A DNA stretch of 64,000 bases from Blepharisma stoltei (Eukaryota > Ciliophora > Heterotrichea > Heterotrichida > Blepharismidae), in NCBI GenBank assembly GCA_914767885.1, contig CAJZBQ010000057.1, positions 248,001 through 312,000 of the forward strand, read 5' to 3'. The first letter of the stretch is position 1. Every line of letters begins with the position of its first letter. Positions 8,901 to 19,434 of this stretch are shown piece after piece. Under the pieces are notes generated by a model. That model worked only from the letters and a program-made list of their open reading frames with translations. It was not told where the DNA came from and did not search any database. Position numbers and translations under genes: made by a program.

Positions 8901-10403
8901 TTTGTATTTTATATTTTCTGTAAATCAATCGAGAATAAATGGGCAAGATTTTAAAAAAATGTTACTCCTTCAATTCATTATAAAATTATTAAAGCTATAT
9001 ATCTTATTTAATTTCATATATTCCATTATAATAATTATAGATCAGGAGGAAAGCTATCAGTTTCTCTTTATTTGGGCTCAAGAAGCGAAAGTTTTAAATA
9101 AAACACTATAAATAATATTTATATGACGCTATGAGTAAATTATTGATGGCTGGTTTTAAAATTTTTTTTTTTTAAAAGTTGATATTCTTCCCAAATTGAT
9201 TTCAATGACATTAGTTGTCTAATATTAAGACTGAATCTCCTATAGTAGTAAATAAATATGTATTAGTTGCTTACACATCATAATTTTGTTGGTTAAATTC
9301 AGTTATGACTAGCTTTAGGAAGAACGAAGAGCAATAATTCTTATAAATAACTATCTAGAAATGAAAAATTATTGTTAGGTCAGTCTTTGCTATATAAGAC
9401 GGATAATATGACACACGAAAAAACTGGATCTAGATAAAAGTGGCAACTTTTCAATTATTTTGGAAAATAAATTTGGAGAATTTTCAGGAAAATAATTTAT
9501 ATCATCAGAGTATCAAAAATGTTAAAAATGATTATTTCGACAAGGATGAGTCAGCTAAGCCAATTTAAAACTTCTCAGCATTTAAATTTTATCCAGCCAT
9601 TTTAATATCACCTTTTTCGGCTTTTGTCCAAAGCTTCTAAATAATATGGATTAATATTCTTATCAATTATTTAATCGGCAGGAAGCAAATAAAAATGCTA
9701 TTTTAACTATACTAAAATTTTAAATATATATAAATCGATTTTCGTTTTGCTAAGTTCAATAAGTATGATAAATTCATTATAAAATTTATTAGGATAGCTT
9801 ATAATTTTGTATTTGCTTTATTATCAAGCTATTTTCTAATATAGATGAATTCTTTCCTTGACGTTTATTATTTTTAGTCTTTAGTAAAATCTGTTTTGTA
9901 TTTATCAACAAAGCAATAAGATTTGAAACATTAAAATCAATTTTTATGTACAGATAAAATTTGTAAAATATCTAGCAGATTATAAATTAATGTCAAGGTA
10001 ATTAAACAAAATTATTTAGTGATCTAAAAATCTGATATCAATTTAATATATTTAATCAAGCTAAGATATAAATTCTATATGCAAAGCAATCTCAGATTTA
10101 TTTTTAATTATATCTATCCATTTATCAAAAGATATGAGGTTGATTAAGATTCATCGAACTTCAAAGAAAATTGCTCAATTGTAATTTATTTATGAATGAT
10201 TCCTATATAAAATCTGACTTCTTAGCCAGCATAAGCAGTAAAAATGATTATAAAATATTAAAAATTAATTTCTCGACAATTAATTGAAAATAAGTCTGAA
10301 TAATTTTCAATAGTCTGTTTTATATTTTTATTACTGCTGGAGCAGGTATGATCTCGCTTAATTAATATTCCATTTTATTGGTGAAATATTCCTAATAATC
10401 TAA
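8901..10403. other. Intergenic, AT-rich, nothing recognised
   Basis: About 1.5 kb, strongly AT-rich with stops in all frames. It must contain upstream regions for the ML-domain gene (+) and MGCG paralogue 2 (-). No terminal inverted repeats, target duplications or RNA genes were found by eye. Confidence 0.45.
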
Positions 10404-10844
10404 ATGAAAGCAATTCTCTTCGGATTATGCTTATTCGCACTTGCATCAGCAAATGGCTTGGTCGAAACAAAGCTTGCAACACTTGGAGGAAACATTGGGA
10501 GTAATTGTGATCCATCATTAACCACATACAGCGTCACAGCTTTCCTTGTCACACCTTGGCCTCCAACAAAGAATGTTTACCTTAATCTCAACATGACAGG
10601 GACAGTCAGCCAAGCAGTAACTTTCCAAGAAATGGACATTTTCGTCACATTCAATGGTGTTAACTTCTACCAAGAAACTGTTAAGGAGTCAGGCACTTAT
10701 AAAGCTGGACAAACAGCAACTGTAATTTTCAAGGTATTTTTACCTGGAATTGCTCCTAATGGAAAATACGGTGTCATTACCAAGATTAAAGATACTGCAG
10801 GCGCTTACCTTAATTGTTGGCAAGTTGCTTTCTCTTTAAGTTAA
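10404..10844 (+). CDS. Secreted ML-domain (MD-2-related lipid recognition) protein
   Basis: 146 aa with a clear signal peptide (MKAILFGLCLFALASANG, cleavage near residue 17). The mature part fits the ML/NPC2 fold: an early Cys (SNCDPS), a Pro-rich VTPWPPTKN segment, NLNMTGTVSQAV, a long central beta region, FKVFLPGIAPNGKYGVITKI (the PxGxY turn typical of the family) and a late Cys in LNCWQVAFSL. Such proteins bind sterols or lipids in lysosomes, phagosomes or outside the cell. GC-richer and more regular codons than its flanks suggest high expression. A MITE lies 38 bp after the stop. Confidence 0.75.
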   Translation: MKAILFGLCLFALASANGLVETKLATLGGNIGSNCDPSLTTYSVTAFLVTPWPPTKNVYLNLNMTGTVSQAVTFQEMDIFVTFNGVNFYQETVKESGTYKAGQTATVIFKVFLPGIAPNGKYGVITKIKDTAGAYLNCWQVAFSLS

Positions 10845-10882
10845 GCTATTTACTTTTGGATAAGCTAGTGATCTAAATTTCT

Positions 10883-11115
10883 TACCCTCCTCCTCCGTGA
10901 GTGAACGAAAAAAAAATTTTAAAAGATTATTTTGTGTTTTAGAACGTAAGTTGTTCAAAATTCAACAGATTTAACTAGAGAATTCATTATATCAATTATC
11001 ACTTATATATCAAAATATTTTTCATAAAAAAAATTTTGTTCATTGAGGGGGCTTTTGGCCAAAAAATAAGGGTTTTTCCAATGGTTTTGCTTTCTCATGG
11101 GATGGTGGGGGAAGT
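10883..11115. mobile_element. MITE copy, CTCCGTGAGCGAAC family (233 bp, intergenic)
   Basis: Left end TAccctcctccgtgagtg, right end catgggatggtgggggaagtTA. Internally it contains the family core (gttcaaaattcaacaga, tcattatatcaattatcactt) and the second inner repeat (gttcattgagggggcttttgg). Confidence 0.8.
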
Positions 11116-11117
11116 TA

Positions 11118-11579
11118 ATTAAGGTAATTAGTTGGGTTGACCAAAGATTATTGAAACGAAATATAATCAGGCGGTCAACGAAAATTGAGAGGACTGAGAT
11201 GGAGAGAGATAATTTTTATCAAAATATTACCAAGTTAATAATATTTGAGCATTTGAAGCAATATCATCAAATTATGATATTATAAAATAAGCAAAAGAAA
11301 ATATGATTCAATATATAAAATACAGCACATAATTGATGATAAAAGAACCCATCTTCAAGCATCTTTTCATATTCCTCTATAAATTCTTGCTCTCCTTCAT
11401 AACAATTCTGATCTCGTCCACTATTAATATAGAGTAGATAATGATTGTTTAAACTGATAAATTAAATAGATTTAAATATCCAAATTTTTATTGTTTTTTT
11501 ATTTAGTGCATATTCCCTTTTGGCATTCTTTGTGGTAGCTCTATTAGTTTTAGCATCATATAATTTTTTTAGAACTATT
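11118..11579. other. Intergenic spacer
   Basis: About 460 bp between two MITEs; AT-rich, a short open frame inside is not protein-like. Nothing else seen. Confidence 0.4.
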
Positions 11580-11964
11580 TACTCCCCCCCCCCTCCGTGA
11601 GCGAACAAAAAAATTTTGTTCACTCACGGAGGGGGGTTAATTTTTTTTTTTAAAAACAATTTATATATAAATTTTATAAAAAATATTTTTTTCGAAATTT
11701 AAAAAAAAATCCTAATTTGCAAAAATTGGGAAGCAAATACTAATTTAATTTGCAAAATTTATGTTTTAAAACGCAATTTGTTTAAAATTAAACAGAATTA
11801 GCTCTAGATTTCATTATACTAATTATCACTTATATAGCAAAATTTTTTTCTATTAAAATTTTTTCTATAAAAATATTTTTGTTCACTCACGGAGGGTGGG
11901 TTTTTGGTCAAAAAATGGCGATTTTTCTAATGGTTTTGTTCGCTCACGGAGGGGGGGGGGGAGT
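11580..11964. mobile_element. Near full-length MITE, CTCCGTGAGCGAAC family (385 bp)
   Basis: TA-bounded with a long C-run at the left end and G-run at the right. The left terminus is a snap-back: ctccgtgagcgaac, a short A/T spacer, then gttcactcacggag. The right has two direct copies of gttc(a/g)ctcacggagg about 55 bp apart. Nearly identical in length and core to the copy at 36552-36933, so these two serve as the family reference. Confidence 0.88.
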
Positions 11965-12088
11965 TAGCAAGCTTGAAACCCTATTTAATAATTTCATTCC
12001 ATAATAAATCAGTTTTCCCATTTTTTCAAAATCTGATCAGTTACATATTAAAATGAAAATAATAATGCTTAATAATTATTTAAATCCC

Positions 12089-13429
12089 ATGCTAGCAACC
12101 ATCTCCAAAAACCTTACTCCCCCCCATCCTTGATCGAACGATTGACTGTGAAAATTCCTAAAAATTGGGGAATTAACCCCCATCTTTGATCGAACGATTT
12201 TCATATCATGCAAATTTTTATGTATATAAAAAATATATTAGCTATCAAAAGCTTGGGAAGATGTGCCTAATGGAGTTGTTTTCAGAGGCTTTGAGATGAT
12301 AGGAAGCTACGAAATCAACCATTCGAGGTGCTTTAGTCATCAGCCTGGGCTTAAAAACTCAATAATCTAAAAAATATAGATTCTTTAAAATTTAAAAAAA
12401 ATAAATGTTAATTCAATAAGGAACAAATTAAAATTTATGCAGGTTAAAGGGGTAACCAAAAAATCAAAATATTAAAAAACTGGTAATCTTATGAAATTAA
12501 TTCAATTTTTGTGTAAAAATAATTATTAAATACTGTTAACCCTCTTATTTAAAAGCATATAAAAAAAAACATATATTTTTTATTTTATAAATTTTTTTTA
12601 ACCTCCATCCTTGATCGAACGGCTCGCAATCGTTCGATCAAGGATGGGGGGAAGTTAGCAATATACCAAACCCTATGCTGAGACAGAGTTCTCCTAATTC
12701 CAATAGCAACCAAGATAACCCAATGTCTATCAAAGCTATAATAGCTGCTAACTCCCTCCTCTAAGCGAGCAAAACCTTCGAAAAATCCCTATTTTTTGCC
12801 CCAAAAACCAATCCTTGTGAGCGAACAAATAGTTTTTTTAAGAATAATTATTTTGATATATAAGTAATAAGTATTATAATAAAATCTCTAGCTAATTATA
12901 TTTAATTTTTAACAGCTTGCACTTTAAAACATAAATTTTGCAAATTAAATTAAGTTTTACTTCTCAATTTTTTAATTATTTTTAAATTTGGATTATAAAA
13001 TTTTATATATATTTTAAAAAAAAATTAACCCTCTCCGTGATCGGACAAAAATTTATTCGCTCACAGAGGAGGAGTAAGAAAAAAGCGACAGAAACCGACT
13101 TCAAGGCAAAATATAAGACCGAAATGTGTAAAAATTGGGAAATTGGGTGCTGTGAATTCGGCGATCAGTGCGCATTTGCCCATGGAGAAGCTGAACTCAG
13201 AAGCAAAACTGGAATAATTAAAAAATATAAGACTAAAAAGTGCAAACAATTTTACGAGCAAGGATATTGCATTTATGGAGGAAGATGCCAATTCAGGCAT
13301 AGAGATGCTTCACCCGAAACAGCTGAAAGCTCGCCAATTCCTTGCAAAATGCCTGATAAATTTAGTTCAATTGAAGTAACTAAACGAAGACTTCCGATAT
13401 TTATTGACTTGGAAAGTCGTGAAATTTAG
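12089..13429 (+). CDS. Tandem CCCH zinc-finger protein (TTP-like), with two MITE-IESs
   Basis: Exons 12089-12114, 12656-12748 and 13075-13429 join to 158 codons (157 aa). Both joins restore frame at TA: AAC CT[TA]GC AAT and GCT GC[TA]AG AAA AAA. Two CCCH fingers of the TTP/ZFP36 type follow lead-in YKT(E/K) motifs: CKNWEIGCCEFGDQCAFAH (C-x7-C-x5-C-x3-H) and CKQFYEQGYCIYGGRCQFRH (C-x8-C-x5-C-x3-H). Such proteins bind AU-rich mRNA elements and control decay or translation. The N-terminus is Ser/Asn-rich. Without IES removal no complete protein could be made, as stops lie just inside each insertion. Confidence 0.87.
12115..12655. mobile_element. MITE-IES of the CATCCTTGATCGAACG family in the CCCH gene (541 bp)
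   Basis: Left TActcccccccatccttgatcgaacg plus a second copy near 12176 (taacccccatctttgatcgaacg). Right end is a snap-back (catccttgatcgaacgg... cgttcgatcaaggatg) closing gggggaagtTA. Longer than its relative at 29749 because the core carries unrelated sequence, including a protein-like open stretch near 12251-12370. Confidence 0.85.
12749..13074. mobile_element. MITE-IES in the CCCH gene (326 bp)
   Basis: Left TAactccctcctctaagcgag, right cgctcacagaggaggagTA. Core resembles the CTCCGTGAGCGAAC family (tatataagtaataagtattataat, catttaattttta-like block) but is decayed. Removal restores the reading frame just before the first CCCH finger. Confidence 0.87.
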
Positions 13430-13585
13430 GATAATTTGTCCTAACTCTCCCTGTTACCATATTATAAAATTATCTATTTTATTTATTTAATTAGTTTTCT
13501 CCTATAATCTAATATCTAGAATAAGTAATTAATGCATAATATAAATAATTAATCCGAATTTAAATTAATAAACCTTTCTTAAATT

Positions 13586-14137
13586 TTATCCCAAGGATGC
13601 CATAGATATAAAAGAACAAATCCTGCTCGCTCTTTGCGATCCTCCAGACTCTAATAAACATGTGAAATCATAAAAATTCAAGTCATCCTCAACATCTAAT
13701 CCAGCTTCTTCAAACATAGCCTCAATGTCAATAGTGAGTCCAAATTCAACTTTAATAATATCAATCAGTTTTTGTTTCTTCACAACTCCAGTTCTATCAA
13801 TATTTCCTCCCATTGCAACAAAAGTATTGACGATATCGATGTCGACTTCTTCTTCATCTTTCAAATTAAGCTCTTTTAAATAGCTCCAAGCTCTTAAGGC
13901 TGTTTGCAAATCGATTTTTGTCACACCTCTTCCTTCAACGAAGGAGATAATCTTTACCATTTTATCATCTGATGGACTTTCACCAACTGCTTCTAACAAG
14001 CTATGGAGTTCGTGGATATTTACCGCCCCAATATTGGCACGATCCATAATGTGAAATTGTTCTCTCATGTAGTCTACTTCTTCTTGAGTTAAATCGAGGT
14101 CTTGAAAGGTTTCTTGTCTGGTTTCAACTTTTTTCAT
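13586..14137 (-). CDS. EF-hand family protein (calmodulin/centrin superfamily)
   Basis: 183 aa. EF-hand-like helix-loop-helix units begin at residue ~20 (EEVDYMREQFHIMDRANIGAVNIHELHSLLEAVG), followed by a centrin/calmodulin-like linker (ESPSDDKMVKIISFVEGRGVTKIDLQTALRAW) and a second pair near 105-165 (NTFVAMGGNIDRTGVVKKQKLIDII, LNFYDFTCLL). The loops lack several acidic ligands, so it may be a structural rather than calcium-sensing member. Possibly axonemal or cortical. Start ATG is the only one in frame upstream of the conserved part. Single uninterrupted exon. Confidence 0.7.
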   Translation of the reverse strand: MKKVETRQETFQDLDLTQEEVDYMREQFHIMDRANIGAVNIHELHSLLEAVGESPSDDKMVKIISFVEGRGVTKIDLQTALRAWSYLKELNLKDEEEVDIDIVNTFVAMGGNIDRTGVVKKQKLIDIIKVEFGLTIDIEAMFEEAGLDVEDDLNFYDFTCLLESGGSQRASRICSFISMASLG

Positions 14138-14556
14138 TTATATGGTATGATGGAATTAGATCAGCGCTTTAAATTTTTTTATGAATAAAGAGATTAATTC
14201 TTTATGAAAATATTGTTTACTTTTAAGAATTTATATCAATTTGAGAATAGTTTTTTTATAAAATTCAAGAAATCTGCTCGAGTGAAAGTAAAATAAATCT
14301 TGATTTTCTAAAAATAAAAAAAACAAAAAATTGTCAATATATCTAAATGCTCTTGTGATAAATAATATAAAAAATATAAATAATAAGCAAATTTTTGCAT
14401 TTTTGAAATAAAAAATTAAAAACTTGCAAAATTCTGAAATTTTCTTCTAGTAACAAATTGGTTTTAGTTAAAATAAAGAATAAAATAAGCAGTCAATTAA
14501 TTTTTTAATAGAATTACAATTATTATCATGCTTAATTCTTAAAGTTTCCATTATCT
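14138..14556. other. Intergenic spacer
   Basis: About 420 bp AT-rich sequence upstream of the EF-hand gene; nothing recognised. Confidence 0.4.
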
Positions 14557-14824
14557 TACCTCTCCACCTTTGTGAGAGAAAAAAAAATGGAAAAACCACT
14601 ATTTTTTTGCCAAAATCCACCCTCTATGAGGAGCAAAATATTTTTTTTTAAAATTTACTCTGAAATTTATATAGTGAACTACACTGACTGGCACGGGGTG
14701 CTTTTGGCTCAGTTTCGAGCCAAAAGCACCCCGTGCCAGTCAGTGTAGTTCACTATATATTAATTTTAAAAAAAAAACCTCTATGAGAAAAAAAAATTTT
14801 TTTTTTTCGCTCACGGAGAAAGGT
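14557..14824. mobile_element. MITE (CTCCGTGAGCGAAC-like) with a nested perfect palindrome
   Basis: Left TAcctctccacctttgtgag, right cgctcacggagaaaggtTA. The outer element is decayed. Inside sits a separate palindrome at 14668-14759, flanked by TA-rich sequence, which looks like a later insertion. Confidence 0.7.
14668..14759. repeat. Perfect 43-bp-arm palindrome nested in the MITE
   Basis: Arms 14668-14710 and 14717-14759 are exact reverse complements with a 6-nt loop (agtttc). The arms end in TATATAGTG/CACTATATA. Its GC-rich core (ctgactggcacggggtgc) is unlike the surrounding AT-rich DNA. Confidence 0.92.
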
Positions 14825-14969
14825 TAGCATTTTTCTTAAAATTCATATCTGTAACTTTTAGCATCATAATTCAATCTCAAATAATTCCTTTTTTTATTTG
14901 TAATTTAATTTACCAAGCTTATATTTATGAATAAATTTTAATGTTATGAATTTTAAGCACACTTGCTAA

Positions 14970-16489
14970 ATGGCTAACAATTTAAGTAATATGAATATAA
15001 TGATAGAGCACCCAATGTCATCTCCAAAATTAGAACGGCCTATATTTGCACGTTACCAGCGGAGGCTATCAAATGTCAAAGATATCACTTCAGAAACTAT
15101 GGCTTATTTTAACCAGGAAAGGAACAAAACAATTATAATTAAATTCATTCTTTCGCTTTCCCCTGATCAAAGAACGCCAGAAATGATTGAAAAAGTGTAT
15201 TCATTGACAAAAGATCTGGCATTTTTTAAAACTATTCGGGAAGAGCATACCGAAGATAAGCTTTTTTAATATAACATGATAACAGACTATAAGTGCATAA
15301 TCTATTTAATATTAGAAAAAATTTAATTTTTAGATATTATATATAGAAAAATCAACATATTCATTATTCGTGCTGCAAATATTTAAATTTTGAGTTTCAT
15401 CCTGCTGGATCGGTTATTATAAAACAGGGAGAACCTGGTTCAAAATTTTATATTTTAATAGAAGGATCTGCAAATGTTATAAGGGAAAATGATGACGGTA
15501 GCATGAATTTAATAGCAGAAATAGGGGATGGGGAATCATTTGGTGAAAGGTCACTTTTATTAGGGACTAAAAGAGCTGCAACCGTTATTGCTGTTGAGGA
15601 TTGCTCTCTAGGAGTACTTGTAGCAAGTGATTATAAAAAAATTTTGGAATCTTTTATGGAAGACAGATATAATGTCCTTATAGAGATGCTTACTCCTTAT
15701 TTATTTTTATTAATTTTTTATATTTAAAATTTGGCCTGTAAAATTTAATAATCCATAAATTGATATATTTAAGGCCATGAATTTAGACATTTGCCTATGT
15801 TCAAAGACCAATCTCTTAATTATTTACAAAGATTCACATATTATTTTAAATCAAAAAAGGTGAAAAAGAGACAAATAATTTTCCAAGAAGGTGACCCTGC
15901 TGATAAAGTCTACTTAATCCAAGATGGCGAATTCAGCTTATTTAGAACTCTTACTGTTTCTATAAAATCTTCAAAGCCATTCCCAGAAAAATCTCCACTG
16001 AAAACAAAAAATATTTCCAAACAAAGCCCAATTGCAATATTATCTATAGGAACAATGTTCGGAGAAGAAGAAATTACTTCAGGAGAAGCCAAAAGAAGCA
16101 CGACTTGTATATGCACTTCAAATAGCGGCCTATTATTGATTATTAGCAAAGAAAACTTTTTGAAGCAAATCATGAAAAATGATGATGCAGTCAATTTTAT
16201 AAGAAATAGGACACAAAAAAAATTACAGACAAGGCAAAATATTTTTGATAGAAAAATTAAAGTACAAAAATTAAATTCAGGAATTATTCCATTAGTAATT
16301 GATAAGAACTGCCCAAAAAAAGAGCCATTAAAAGCTATTGAAAGCTTGCCACAGCTTGCATCTCCAAAGCGCGCAAGTGGAAATTTATTTTCACCAAGGA
16401 TTATTTTGAATTCATCAACATTTATGTTTCCATCTGAAAAAGATTACGATAATATGCCCTTGTACTATTGGATAAAATCCAAGCGCTAA
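14970..16489 (+). CDS. Protein with two cyclic-nucleotide-binding domains, two short IESs
   Basis: Exons 14970-15266, 15365-15690 and 15784-16489 join to 443 codons (442 aa). After a leader of about 95 residues comes CNBD1 (CCKYLNFEFHPAGSVIIKQGEPGSKFYILIEGSANV ... GDGESFGERSLLLGTKRAATVIA), with the phosphate-binding FGERSLL...RAATV cassette like PKA regulatory subunits. CNBD2 follows the second join (LRHLPMFKDQSLNYLQRF, QIIFQEGDPADKVYLIQDGEF, MFGEEEI) but lacks the Arg of the cassette and has a Lys/Ser-rich loop, so it may not bind nucleotide. No kinase or channel part is seen; the tail is basic. It may be a cAMP/cGMP effector. Confidence 0.87.
15267..15364. other. Short IES in the CNBD gene (98 bp)
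   Basis: TA at 15267-15268 and 15365-15366. Removal gives GAT AAG CTT TTT TAT TCG TGC TGC (DKLFYSCCKYL), continuing straight into CNBD1. AT-rich with several stops. Confidence 0.85.
15691..15783. other. Short IES in the CNBD gene (93 bp)
   Basis: Starts TActcctta, ends aattTA. Removal gives GAG ATG CTT AGA CAT TTG CCT ATG (EMLRHLPMF), the normal entry to the second CNBD. The TACTCC start resembles MITE termini. Confidence 0.87.
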
Positions 16490-16601
16490 GATATATTTAA
16501 ATCAAACTAATTTATTTTAAAGTCATGTAAGTGAAATTATTCTTATAGAGAATAACATATCTAGCTGTCCTAATAAAAGGCATGGTAGTCTTTGCTCAAT
16601 C

Positions 16602-16745
16602 ATGATTTCAGAAGCATCAGATCAATCCAAGCTTCAGCTTTGCAAATCCAGAGAAGAAGTAAATTTTTCAACGCTTTCCACAGAATTAAAAGATTCCTTA
16701 AATTTTAGAAGACAAAACAGCCTCTTTTCATCTGGCCAAGCATAA
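16602..16745 (+). CDS. Short open frame of unknown function, abutting a long-TIR element
   Basis: 47 codons from ATG, Ser/Leu-rich (MISEASDQSKLQLCKSREEV...). The frame is open upstream to about 16550 without another ATG. It ends at a TAA that lies in the first bases of the inverted-repeat element starting near 16738, so the natural gene may be truncated or joined to downstream sequence after element removal. The phase does not match the gene on the other side when TA is used. Possible fragment only. Confidence 0.3.
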   Translation: MISEASDQSKLQLCKSREEVNFSTLSTELKDSLNFRRQNSLFSSGQA

Positions 16746-17415
16746 AACACCCCACCTCTCTCAATGCCAAACTACCTAGTTTTGATAATAAGAATTTTAA
16801 TAGATATTCAAATTTTCGCTCCTAAGATATTAATACATTATTTATAGCATGTTTGCATATATATTCAATACTTTATTTCATATCTTCTATATACAAAATA
16901 TTTGTATCGGTAGCAAATTTAACTCATAATTTTGTATTAAATTTAAGTGAGATATATCATACTTTATATGTAAATAAGTTATTTAAGCATATTAAATATG
17001 TTAAAAAACGCATTAATTTAGCGAAATCGATGCTAGATATTGTATGTCCCTATGATAGATAAGGATGCTTGAATTGATTTACTTGTGTCTCTACATTTTA
17101 AAGCAGTATTCAACTATAGAACTTGCCCGAGGATGGCGCTATTTTGCGCCATCCTCGGGCAAGTTCTATAGTTGAATACTTATTAAGTGATACTCAGCGT
17201 ATTTCTCTATTTACTCTCTTATCCATTAGTCTAAAAAATTTTCCATAATAAAATTTTGTATATAGTAGAAATATGAAATAAAGTATTAAATATATGTGTA
17301 AACATTCTATAAATCACGTTTTAATTGCTCACTAAATACTGCAATATCTCTTACATTTCTTATTATCAAGACTAGGTAGTTTAATATTGAGAGGGGTGGG
17401 GGGTTTTATGCTTAA
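16738..17415. mobile_element. Element with long terminal inverted repeats (~170 bp), containing a palindrome
   Basis: Left arm from about 16738 (gcataaaacaccccacctct ... tttatttcatatcttctatatacaaaat) to about 16905. Right arm about 17246-17415 is its diverged reverse complement (ending agaggggtggggggttttatgc). The arms are roughly 75-80% identical. The middle holds a short AT-rich open frame (not protein-like) and a palindrome at 17105-17180. Termini are TAaaac...gtttTA. This differs from the MITE families. Confidence 0.75.
17105..17180. repeat. Perfect 35-bp-arm palindrome
   Basis: Arms 17105-17139 and 17146-17180, loop tatttt. GC-rich centre (cttgcccgaggatggcgc) in AT-rich surroundings. 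Probably a separate insertion inside the long-TIR element. Confidence 0.92.
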
Positions 17416-18381
17416 CCATTCATCTACTTCTTCTGATGATAAAACACAAAACAAAAATCTAAAAACCAAAGATGAAATCAACTATTTAACATTTTCAGTA
17501 GGAGTTCAAGATAAAGAATTAAAGAGTCCAGATATGAAAAGAAAGAAATCTGCCAGTATAAGCATTTACAAAAAGTGGGCAGATAGTATAAGTATAACAA
17601 CGGATAAGAAATGGGGTATGGATAGTCCGACTATAAAGCATACTGCTTTAGAAGACGGCTCGCCTATACAAAGAAAATCTTTAGGAGCATCATCATCACT
17701 AGGATATCTATGTTTTGATGATTCTGGCAGTCCGCATTGCATACTTATTAAAAGGGCGTGAAGAGCCAGCCTAATCTCTTAATGCCTATAGTATAAAACT
17801 GGAGACTGTATGGAAGAGGTATTCCTGATTGGGAAAGGCGGTGTCTGATTAGCCGACCGCATGCTCACAGCTAGATTAGGTTCTTACCTCATGGGAATAT
17901 ATTCGTTAGAGCAAGAAAAGGAATACCTAGCAAGGCAAGTATTTCTCACTTAGCCAATTTAGCAATTTCCTAGTGCAGCATGAGGCTTTGCATCCTGGGC
18001 CAACCAGAAAATTGATTTCTCAAATTTTCATGAAGGCAAATAGGCAGGCGGCATGATCCAGCGTTTCTGACTCTCCGGTAGCAAGTGCAAGAAATCGTCT
18101 GTGAGGAACATCAAATTGGAAGGCTATTAGCTCGGCCTGCAGGGACCTTCTATAAACTTAGCTAAGAAGTAAGGTAATCGCATTGCAAAGAAACTAGGCA
18201 AAAAAATGAATCCAATGTGATCAATATGCATACTCATCTTATGAAATCGAAAAGCAAAAAATACCATAAATTTAATTCACTATGCAAGACAACTAAGCGA
18301 AAAATTAAATTTTATAATGAAAATCAGCCTGAATTACAATTTCAAGACATGGAAGTTAAGTCTATGCATTATAAAATGTAA
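17408..18381 (+). CDS. Lys/Ser-rich protein of unknown function, with an IES
   Basis: Starting at ATG 17408 and removing 17746-18239 gives 160 codons (159 aa). It has a low-complexity Ser/Asp/Lys N-terminus and an IKHTALEDGSPIQRKSLGASSS segment. After the join come basic SKSKKYHKFN and an acidic-amphipathic end (NENQPELQFQDMEVKSMHYKM). No family recognised. The start codon lies inside the terminal repeat of the preceding element, so the true N-terminus could be elsewhere. The join was chosen because its downstream frame ends cleanly before AT-rich intergenic DNA; a direct-repeat join (TGCATACT) leads into another open frame. Confidence 0.45.
17746..18239. mobile_element. GC-richer insertion (about 490 bp), retroposon-like
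   Basis: Distinctly less AT-rich than its flanks, stops in all frames. It is flanked by TGCATACT (17738-17745 and 18226-18233), an 8-bp direct repeat that may be a target-site duplication. TA at 17746-17747 and 18240-18241 would give an in-frame join. Family not matched to the others in the window. Confidence 0.55.
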
Positions 18382-19434
18382 AATTATTTATTTTTATACT
18401 TATTAAATAAACTCCCAATATTAATTTATATTAATTTATAAGAATTTAATACAAGAACATATTTTCTGTTGATTTAATCGCTAAAAATTGAGTACTATGC
18501 ATAATTTTGTAAATTATAAAATATCTTGATTTTTTTTAATCCTATAATTATTATGCTTATAATGTCCATATTAAGCTTATTAACGTGAGAATAGACTTTA
18601 AATGAAAGAAAATTGCTTTTATAACTTAAAGTAGCTTAATTCGACTTAATGAATTTGCTTTATGATTTAATAGTGCTATTTATATAAATTGGCTTAAAAT
18701 TATTTTGACTACATTTTAGATGGCTATGGTAAAAAATATTATTGCATGGATTAAGTCACTTTAGATCATTCTTAGAATAAGGGTTATATCTTTATTCTCG
18801 CTTAATAATTGCCACTTTATGCTTGCGTTCAGTGCATAATAATGTATTAATACAGAGCTAATGATGCTATTAAATGCAGACACAATATATTTTTATTGAC
18901 AGTTTTTTGAATCCACTAAAAAATATTTTAAATGCATCTCAATTGTTAGATTTGTTGAGCGCCTCTAAATAAATTAGTAGGTATATTTTTTGTAGTTTCA
19001 TTTTCTTCGCTTAAAATTTCTATAAATTAATATATTTTTAAATAAAAATCTATGAAGGAGATTTTCATCGATTAATAATAAGCAAAAAATCCTTGTTTAA
19101 GTCAAAGGAGAGTAAGCCAATAAATTTTCAAAATCGCTGACTAAATACCAAACTTCACCCATGGCTATCTTTACTGACTCTTTCAGATAGTAAATACATT
19201 CATGGCATACATTTTATCTTAAATTTTATTAAAGAATTTTAAGCCATAATCATTCCCTATATAATTCCTTCTCGCTCTCTTTAATCCAAGTCAACTCAAA
19301 AATTTCCATTTATGCTTCGTCAAAGCTGATCATCTATATTTAATAAATTCATGAACCATTAAATTGACTTTCAAAGATATGGAAGAAAATGCTACCTTAA
19401 CTATTTCCATTTAACTAGTCGTCATTATAATTAA
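18382..19434. other. Intergenic, AT-rich, nothing recognised
   Basis: About 1.05 kb without coding character, repeats or element ends that could be recognised. Confidence 0.45.

Noticed and set aside
11097-11285. 62-codon open frame
   Set aside because: Starts in the terminal repeat of a MITE and runs into AT-rich spacer; not protein-like.
16853-17062. 69-codon open frame in the long-TIR element
   Set aside because: AT-driven composition, part of the left inverted repeat; no transposase motif.
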